Source: Exophiala sp. HKRS030 (taxonomy: Eukaryota; Ascomycota; Eurotiomycetes; Chaetothyriales; Herpotrichiellaceae). From it: a stretch of 64,000 bases of DNA. The notes under the pieces were generated by a model. That model was not told the origin of the DNA. It made no database searches and saw nothing but the letters and a program-made list of their open reading frames with translations. Location of the stretch: positions 5,459,665-5,523,664 of the forward strand of contig JAHWDD010000003.1 of NCBI GenBank assembly GCA_023897205.1, given 5' to 3'. The translations under genes and the position numbers were made by a program. Shown here piece by piece: positions 56,795 through 64,000 of this stretch (position 1 is its first letter; the number at the start of each line of letters is the position of its first letter).

Positions 56795-57667
56795 ATGCCT
56801 TCCTCCACAGCTATGGACTCGTACGCCCAACTCATATCTGCGCCCATGACGGTGTCGCAGCGCAAGACTCTTCTCAAACAGCTTCAAAAACCCGAGATCA
56901 TCTCGAGCCTCCGCAGGCCGGAGATCTTGATGGATTTCTTCACAGATAGTCTAGACATGGGAGATTTGGGACTTGCTGTGCCTGCTCTACAAGGTCTTTT
57001 CTACCTCATCACCACCAAGAACCTCGACTACCCTTTCTTTTTTGTCCGACTTTACGCACTCTTGGACAAGGATCTCCTGCACAGCAAGTACCGGTCGCGG
57101 GTCCTTCGGCACTTGGACATCTTCTTATCTCCTACAAATCACTTACCTGCTGCAACTATCGCTAGTTTCATTAAGCGTCTGTCTCGGTTGTGTCTATTCG
57201 CGCCTCCTTCTGCGATCGTGGCTATCGTTCCTTTCATCTACAACCTCCTCAAAGCACACCCCACTACAACCTTTATGATTCACCGCCACCCCTATCCACC
57301 TTACACTAAATACAAACACAACTTGGGAAATGATCCTTACAATCCGACCGAGACGGACCCACAGTTGACAAGTGCCATTGATAGCTCTTTGTGGGAATTA
57401 GAGACAATTCAATCACATTACCATCCCACCGTCGCAAGCATCGCACGAATTATCTCTGAGCAATTCACCAAGCAACAATATAACCTCGAGGACTTCTTGG
57501 ACCATGGTTATGCAACATTGTTGGAGAGCGAATTGAAGAAGAAGGAAAAGAAACCGCCGGTTGTCGAGTACAAAATTCCGAAAAAGATCTTCTCGGGAGA
57601 TGACAGTGATGCTGAAGGTGATGACCAAAAAGTCAACCAATTCCTAGATCTTTGGGACTTCAGTTGA
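56795..57667 (+). CDS. NOC4: NOC4-like ribosome biogenesis factor, N-terminal half missing
   Basis: NOC4 with NOP14 acts in 40S subunit maturation and export. Only 290 aa are present, against about 520-550 in fungal orthologs. What is here is the CBF/Mak21 domain and C-terminus: RRPEILMDFFTDSLDMGDLG, NLDYPFFFVRLYALLDKDLL, HSKYRSRVLRHLDIFLS, then PAATIASFIKRLSRLCLFAP and AIDSSLWELETIQSHYHPTV, ending with VEYKIPKKIF. The N-terminal helical repeat region is absent, and the 354 bp up to ATP4 cannot code for it. ATG 56795 is the first in frame after an upstream stop; ATG 56813 is an alternative. Upstream loss, a distant first exon, or a join artefact are possible. Confidence 0.85.
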   Translation: MPSSTAMDSYAQLISAPMTVSQRKTLLKQLQKPEIISSLRRPEILMDFFTDSLDMGDLGLAVPALQGLFYLITTKNLDYPFFFVRLYALLDKDLLHSKYRSRVLRHLDIFLSPTNHLPAATIASFIKRLSRLCLFAPPSAIVAIVPFIYNLLKAHPTTTFMIHRHPYPPYTKYKHNLGNDPYNPTETDPQLTSAIDSSLWELETIQSHYHPTVASIARIISEQFTKQQYNLEDFLDHGYATLLESELKKKEKKPPVVEYKIPKKIFSGDDSDAEGDDQKVNQFLDLWDFS

Positions 57668-59678
57668 TTCACTTCATGGTCACGGGATGGAATAGCTCTG
57701 CTGAACCTTGATCTACATGGATTGGGATACGGGCTCGAGGTTCCTCAGCACAGCACCATACGGAGATTATCCGGTGAGAAAATCCTCGAAACAAGGCACT
57801 TCCATTCAAAAATTGGCTCGCAAGACGCATGCTCGGCAACAATGGACTCACCACCATATCAAGCCTCCACTTTCCCATTAACGAATTTCTTATTTTTGCA
57901 TGACCATAGAGACGAAAATCAAATAGATGGAGGATGTCTGAATCATTATCACATAGACGCAGGATGGTTGAATCATGTTGATTCTTTTGTAGCGTTGGTG
58001 TTCTGGTTGCGTCATGAGTTCCCATCGAAAGGATCAAATATTGACTCGTGGGTTTTGGCGATGATGCTTGTTGCAGGATAGACGCAGGATGAAGGTATAT
58101 AGACCCTGCGATTCAAAACATAGATCTCCCTTTTCAAGAGAGTTATTCCTTTGATCAGTTCCACCTAACATCTTCATGTTCTATTGGCACGAAAGAGCCT
58201 TGCGAACCATCAAAGATGCGTACTTCCCTGGGCCTCTAGGTGCTCATCAAAATTCCAACAAGCAGGCACAGACCGAGAACAGCTGGAGTCTGAACCAGTG
58301 GAAACCTGGAGGCGCCGACACATATACACTATTACCATCTGTATAAAAGGGTGCTAACCCATCTCATCAAAGGTCATTGAAACGTCGAGGTTCGAGACTG
58401 AGCTCTTTTGATAAGAGCATGCATGATACGATTACAACGGCGAAGTCAATGCCAAGTACAGTTTGTTCTAACCACAGCCATCGACCTCGCCCTCTCGGAG
58501 TCACCTGTGGCGGAAATTGGCAATGCCACCAACGCTTGAATCAACCACAGCTGGTTCGACAATGGACACCGCCCACAGGGATGTCACTTGACCTTCCGGA
58601 TACGGCAGAGACTATGTATACTTTCAATCAAAGATAGTGACGCAGCCTTCTCGATGATCATGATTCAAACTTCAAAGGTCATTTCCTCCGCGTTGGCACC
58701 AATTTTCTGCTCTTTTCCCCCTGTATTGTCGAACAATGGCCCTGTGTGTCACTACCCCGTACGCCTCTGCGGGCTTACAGGTATCGATGCATGATATCTA
58801 GACTTTTCCGCTTGATACTGTGGTCAAATAGTCGCATCGAGTTTTCGGCTACGCCACAAACTCGGGAGGAATTAAAACCCGGGTTTTAAATTGGATCAGA
58901 CTTCTAAGACAAGACAACATCTACGAGGCTACGATGCATGAGATTGTTGGTCACCCACTCCCAGCATTCTTTCTCTCTTTCCAATGCCTCAGGCAACACG
59001 GGCAAATGCATCTCATCCATGTGTCATTTTGCACGAGAGGCTGGAATGCACGTGCGCTGTGACCACCGTACTGAGCACACGCCCGTCAACCCTCTCCACG
59101 AAGCTGGCCAGCTCCAGGCTGCGAGGGGGCGGTCGAACGTGGGATCCGTGCACGACCTCGCGAAAGGCGCGCGCTCTTGGTTTCATCGGCTTCGCTTTCA
59201 CGTGTTGTTGGCGTATGGTAGAGGGGGGGGCTTTTTCTTTCCAACCTCTTTTCTCTAACAGTCTGAGTATACCGATTGGCCGTTCGTTTGCTAGGCGTAG
59301 ACCCAAAGGCTGCGCCGGATGCAAACCTTCGCTCGCTCCGTCTTCAGATCCGTCGCGCGAACAGAGAGTTCTGGTCTCGAAGGCAATTCGCGTGGGCATT
59401 TGTGCGGGTCATGAGTTAGCACATTGCCTGCCTTCTCCTTCGAAGCCAATCGTGACAGACTGGAGCCTCGTTGCGCCACACGATACACAGGTTGTTACTA
59501 TTCGATATTTCTCGTCGTCATGGTCTATATAGCCCCTGGTCGTTCCCCATGTACAGCAGTTTCCTTTTTTTGTCATTCCCTATCTGCTGGTCTCGATTCC
59601 CCTTGGTCATTACCCTTGCAAAGCGCCAGATTCTCTTCGAACCCCCGTTCTGCAATTTGAAAGCCTACATCAAGCACA
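57668..59678. other. Intergenic region, no gene supported
   Basis: 2 kb. Near 57930-58090 the words GGATG..TGAATCAT and AGACGCAGGATG recur as degenerate repeats. The 58980-59530 part is open in several frames on both strands because it is poor in stops, with no family match. The last 150 bp are T/C-rich, as in a leader. Confidence 0.45.
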
Positions 59679-60303
59679 ATGCGAACAACACTGATTGCAG
59701 CAATACTGGCGCTGGCCAGCAGCGTCATTGCCGCTCCCCAAGGACGGGGCCCATGGTGGGCAGGGCGTGGTGGTCCTGGATTCGGCAAGCCGGCCGGATT
59801 GAACGACACTGGCGTACAATATCTCATCACTGCATATACATACCTCCTCGAATACCCGACGGGGCCAGACTTCAATGCAACGGCGAATGCGATCCTTTCA
59901 GACAAATTCTTCGTGTCTTCGGACTCGATCAACACTCTTTCTGGGCGGCCGGTAAGCAAATGCCCTAGTTTCCCAGAGAGACCAGTGAATCTAAGTCGAC
60001 CAAATACTGATAAGAGTGTTTCTTTCTGCTCCTTTATAGCTAGGTCAACCAGCCTATCCCAGCAAACAAGCGTTCCTGCTAGGACAAGCGCAGACGCCCG
60101 CCCTCCCTGGTCTGCAGACACTAGGTACTTTCCACAGCCAGAACCAAATCGCATGGCGGTGGATCGTGACTGAATTCGGCACCCGCAAGGACGAGATCAA
60201 GGGTCTCATTACGTTCGACGTCAACCCGGACACCCTACAGATCGACGCCGTCTACTCCGAGTTCAACACCATTGCCTTCCAGGCCAACATCCCGCAGCAG
60301 TAG
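59679..60303 (+). CDS. Secreted NTF2-like domain protein
   Basis: 178 aa, two exons: 59679-59951 and 60040-60303. The intron is 88 nt (donor GTAAGC, acceptor TTATAG). A signal peptide (MRTTLIAAILALASSVIAA) is followed by a Gly/Trp-rich segment and a compact domain with ILSDKFFVSSDSINTLSGRP, then YPSKQAFLLGQAQTPALPGL, and DAVYSEFNTIAF near the end. These match the fungal secreted NTF2-like (SnoaL-fold) family, whose function is mostly unknown. One N-glycosylation site is seen (FNATAN), another near LNDTGV. The start context is excellent (CACAATG). The unspliced reading would give an unrelated Ser/Pro-rich tail. Confidence 0.82.
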
Positions 60304-61416
60304 AGGGCGAGGCTTAAGGCTGGTGATTTGTGGGGAATACGATCCTCCGTCTCGACAATGTGAAAAATGCTCGGCTGGAAGGCCAGTCCTCCTGGGTTCG
60401 CGAAGAGACAGATTCGTCTTTGATACGCAGGGACTCAAGGCATAGGCGTCACTCAGTCTTTGTACTGGTGCCAAATTTGACGTTTTGCAAGCACATCGCA
60501 TTAATGGTATAGATTGGAATGTGGTCATGGCCGGATTGCTCAAGGTCTCAAGATTGTTTTGTTCCATAGCATGGAGTTTTGTATGTACAATACCCGGATT
60601 CCAGTATTTTCGATGAGAGCCTGTCGTCCCAAGGTTGGTTGTTTTCTACTTCAGCAGCATGTGCATTGCATGATTGAAGATCTAGTTACTAGACACGACG
60701 TCCTCGACTCTAGAGAGCTCGCAAATAGGTTGCGCAATTTGGATGAACACCGTCGACTCTGGTGAAGTTCAATGGTGGTGGATACACATATGCAATGCAA
60801 TTTTGATTTGAGCTCAGTGCCTGTTTAGCTGCTGTGGTGCTTGTGTCTACCTCGAAAAGCTATGGTCATCTAATTTGAGTTCTGAGTCTTCTGAGTCTCG
60901 ACCGACATTCATCTGGAAGTGGACGAGGGCTTCGTGGAGTATAGCGTAGTACCCAGTTCCAGCACACCCATTCTGATTGCTGCATTCTATAGTCTGTATA
61001 GTTGCCCCAGTGTTGGGTGAGACGATCAATGTCATACATTTGGTGAGTATATGTCGTCTTCTGGACACCGAGTATTTGTGGTGGTCGTTCATACTCCCGT
61101 GATGGAGTCAATTGACGTCGCGATCTGTGTCATGTCTCCTCGTGGCAGAAGGTGCATACGAGACTGCACGGCCAACGGTTGACAGTGACTTCATCTCGGC
61201 AGAGTGTGGCAGTGATTCCGAACGTACACATTGGGACTTCGGCCCTGTGCCTGCCTGCTATGTTCTTGGCATGTCAGTGAATTTGCGATACACGGTCAGA
61301 GGAGGCTCACTGTCGGAGGCCATGGGACACGACGACAGCCAACGCAGACAGTCCAGCGGCAGAAGCCTTCCTCTGCTGTCAAATATACGCCGTACCATGA
61401 ATTCGTGTCTCATCTC
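60304..61416. other. Convergent intergenic region, no gene seen
   Basis: Between the NTF2-like gene (+) and the small membrane-protein gene (-). No frame is supported. Confidence 0.45.
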
Positions 61417-61696
61417 TCAAGTCCTTGTCTCCCGCTCAATGCTTGTGATCTTGAAAGCCTCGTCTCGTTCTTCTTTGCCCGCCTTGACGCCCAGTGCATC
61501 TTCGATCTGATCGGAGAAAAGCAGCATCACGGATGCGTTTGCCATCAGGAACACGCCAATCAAGCCCCGGGTTCTGGGTGGAAGGCCTCTGTACGAGCTG
61601 TTGTGTTTTGGTCAGTGGGTGAAATGCTTGAACAGAGGCATGTGCAGCGATGCGGATGTGTTGAGAAGATCGAGATACTTACGTCCACAGGGACAT
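61417..61696 (-). CDS. Small single-pass membrane protein (64 aa, spliced)
   Basis: Exon 1 (61696-61683, only 14 nt) encodes MSLW plus two bases. An 85-nt intron (61682-61598, donor GTAAGT, CTGAC branch site, acceptor ACAACAG) joins to exon 2 (61597-61417). The product starts MSLWTSYRGLPPRTRGLIGV, has one helix (LIGVFLMANASVMLLF) and a charged tail with EDALGVKAGKEERDEAF, ending SIERETRT. The layout resembles a small conserved fungal protein with an SPRTR-type motif, a helix and an acidic tail, possibly mitochondrial; this resemblance is from memory and no name is certain. The strong splice signals and biased codons support a real gene. Confidence 0.65.
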
Positions 61697-62380
61697 TTTT
61701 GGTGGGAAGACTTCCTCCAGTCCGCTCCAGAGGTTGTAATGGTGAGCTTAGACTTTGTATTAATGTCCAGCACCTGAGGTTGAGTTGGGAGAGTATTACT
61801 ACTAGATACCCCAAGTTGCAGTGACATTCGGAGGGAAGGTCTGCCGATCACGATAACGGTGCAGCGGGGAGGCCGAAGCGCTGCCAGCACTCTGCGTTTG
61901 CTCGACAGTAAAATCACGACATCGACAGGTTGGCCAATCACAGCGAAAGAACTACTTCTGACGGCGTTCAGGGTCGTTGAAGCGGGAATCGATGTGGATC
62001 ATGATCCTGACGTTCTCAGCCTCGTCGAATTCTAGGAATTGATATAGCTATCTCAGCCTGGTAGTCTCCAGACCTGAAAATCAATGCCACAAGTTGAAAA
62101 TATGAGGTATCAATCGCAGGTGGGATGCCCCGCACCGCGGAATGTACCTATTGCACGCCGTGTCGAGTAGCAGATGGTTTACCGCCAGTGGTTGCGCCTT
62201 ATCTTCTACCAGTAAGCCTGCGTGCACAGAGATGGGAACTCCGCCCCTCTTTCACACTTGCACAAGAGATATACAGTTGATGGAAGAGAGTGTTTCAGTG
62301 GCATTTGTATTCTTCAGACTGCTCGAATCCCTGTATCTCTGCCTGCTCCTTGGCGAATCCTACTCATCCAAGTCCCCAAA
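61697..62380. other. Divergent intergenic region, possible terminal exon inside
   Basis: Between the 64-aa gene (-) and sulfite oxidase (+). A minus-strand segment 62031-61952, preceded by a CCTAG acceptor-like site, has strongly biased codons and reads FDEAENVRIMIHID up to a stop. The opposite strand is also open for about 85 codons. Neither can be completed to a gene here. Confidence 0.3.
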
Positions 62381-63706
62381 ATGCCAATTGTGAATACTGT
62401 ACGATGTGAACTACTGGAGCAAATCAACTGACCGCTTGTCTAGGAGCAGATTTGCCCGCTCGACGATGGCACCGTTGAGAAGCCAATTAATCGGGAGCCA
62501 CAGATGATTGATCTGGTGTCGAGGTAAACACATTCCAACCACACTATAACAGACCAGGTTTTCTCACAAGGTTGTCAGTTTCATCACCAAGAGTGATAAT
62601 TACGACCGCAACCATGGTCCAATTCAGCATAAGATTGGATGTGATCACAAAATCAGGGTGGATGGACTTGTTTCCGAACCGCTGGACCTCAGCGTTGCTC
62701 AGCTCGCCAACGAATTCCCACAGCACTCTGTGACATGCACGCTGCAATGCGCCGGAAACCGTCGACACACCATGCGGACTCGAATCAAAGAAGTTGTTGG
62801 GGTGGATTGGTTTGACGGAGCGGTGATGAATTGTACATGGGAAGGCCCTTTGATTCGTGATGTACTGCTCCGGGCCGGAGTTGTCGACAGCGAAGTCGTG
62901 CACGACGGAGTTTCGCCGAGACACGTCCACTTTGCCAACTACGGCGGCAAGACACAGCACGACGAGTGGTACGGTGGCAGCATCCCTTTTGCCAGGGTCA
63001 TGGATCCGGACATGGAGGTGATTCTAGCCCTCAAGGTAAGAGACAAATCGAGCGAGATGCCGCGTTTGGTTCCACTCTTGGCTCGATCGAGGCTGACGAA
63101 TTGGCACAGATGAATGGTGTTCCATTACCTGCTCGTCACGGATTCCCGGTGCGCTCGGTAGTGCCTGGGGTGCTAGGAGCTCGGTCGGTGAAATGGCTGG
63201 ACCGTGTTTCTGTTTCGGACAAGGAGTCGCCCTGTTTCTATCAGCAGCGTGACTACAAAGTATTACCTCCGGAAGCGGTCGATGTCCAAACTGCAGACAA
63301 GTATTGGTCATTGTGTCCTTCAATGCTCGACATGCCTATCAATTCCTGTGTTGCGTGGCCAACTTCTGGTTCCGTGATCAAGCTGGCGGCTTCAGGTGTG
63401 GTTGAGGTGGTGGGATATGCTGTTCCACAGGGTCATTTTGGACCTGTGATCAAAGTTGAGGTTTCTGGCGACGAAGGGAAGACATGGGTCGAGGCTCAGC
63501 TCGAGGATGGTGGTGAGATGGCGAGTAAATGGACATGGGTCTTGTGGAACGCACAGATCCAGATGGAAAGGGGACGTGGGCGTAAGATCTTCACCAGAGC
63601 AACGGATGCTGGAGGGAATTCTCAAATGCAGGAGAGATCGACGTGGAATATCAGAGGTGTGGGATATAATGGCTACGAGGCTGCGTTTGATCTGCTGGTA
63701 GTGTAG
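62381..63706 (+). CDS. Sulfite oxidase (molybdopterin enzyme)
   Basis: Mo-cofactor enzyme oxidising sulfite to sulfate. Four exons, 62381-62398, 62444-62523, 62579-63035 and 63110-63706, give 383 aa. The introns are 45, 55 and 74 nt (donors GTACGA, GTAAAC, GTAAGA; acceptors TCTAG, GTCAG, CACAG). The spliced N-terminus reads KPINREPQMIDLVSSFITKS then YDRNHGP, the typical start of the fold. The Mo-ligating Cys is in LQCAGNRR (about residue 90). Substrate and cofactor residues follow in PLPARHGFPVRSVVPGVLGA, then the dimerisation domain with VSGDEGKTWVEAQL and a C-terminus ending AFDLLVV. No haem b5 domain is present, as in other fungal and bacterial types. The 18-nt first exon is the least certain part. 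Confidence 0.92.
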
Positions 63707-64000
63707 AATGGTGATGTGCGGAAATGGAGCGTGCAAGAAAGGATGAGACCAAGTTGGACGATATCAGGATGTTTGGCAGGATCATTGTGGTCGTGACCAT
63801 GGCAAGAATTCCGCTTTAGTATGAGGAAACATGACATGTGCTCGGGTTGGGCATTGGGATTTGCGCTTCGGTGTTACAAGACAACGAAATTGTCGAGAAA
63901 ATGTCGATCATCCGGTTGATCGGGTATCATTGCATCAGCTTGTACTTAGCTTAGGTTGTGCTTCTGCTTAACTTGGGACTGGTGCATGAATATGCTCTCA

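Noticed and set aside
58984..59532. 182-codon frame before the NTF2-like gene
   Set aside because: The region is poor in stops in several frames on both strands; composition is not coding-like.
61231..61824. 197-codon plus-strand frame
   Set aside because: It is antisense to the spliced 64-aa gene, whose codon bias and splice signals are stronger.

Overview
The window is nuclear DNA of a filamentous ascomycete. Genes are short and dense on both strands, introns are about 45-100 nt with GT...AG ends and CTAAC/CTGAC-like branch sites, and start sites often read CACAATG or GCCATGG. The protein set (VTS1, BUB2, TFC4, ATP4 and fungal-only membrane proteins) and a very long PPR protein suggest Eurotiomycetes, perhaps Chaetothyriales; that placement is inference. 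I see no mobile element, CRISPR array, rRNA or tRNA. Gene models below were built by joining open frames across splice sites read by eye, and exon ends are given in each entry.

Layout. 0-16 kb: 3' end of a DCAF-type WD40 protein, a SET/MYND methyltransferase-like gene, a PAP2 lipid phosphatase, BUB2 (mitotic-exit GAP, minus), a MATE transporter and pyruvate decarboxylase. 16-34 kb: a small membrane protein, SRP68 (minus), a giant PPR protein, two more single-pass membrane proteins, dynactin p25 (minus) and a small basic protein. 34-44 kb: flavin amine oxidase (minus), a homeodomain regulator (minus), an NmrA-like reductase, a gene-poor 2.8 kb stretch and a Cys/Ser/Thr-rich surface protein. 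45-64 kb: EMC6 and a tiny membrane protein (both minus), VTS1 (minus), TFC4, ATP4 (minus) head-to-head with a NOC4-like gene lacking its N-terminal half, a secreted NTF2-like protein, a 64-aa membrane protein (minus) and sulfite oxidase. Most genes are unrelated housekeeping functions; I see no biosynthetic cluster and no convincing new multi-gene system.

The strongest structural signal is technical or evolutionary. Six genes (SET/MYND, SRP68, PPR, VTS1 and two membrane proteins) are open only if eleven single bases are restored, every one a loss and nearly all in short G/C runs. Each repaired model comes out as an exact multiple of three and several regain conserved family sequence. This points to homopolymer deletion errors in the assembly rather than to pseudogenes. 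Other points of interest are the truncated NOC4, very small spliced genes in apparently empty gaps, and a cluster of single-pass membrane proteins of unknown function.
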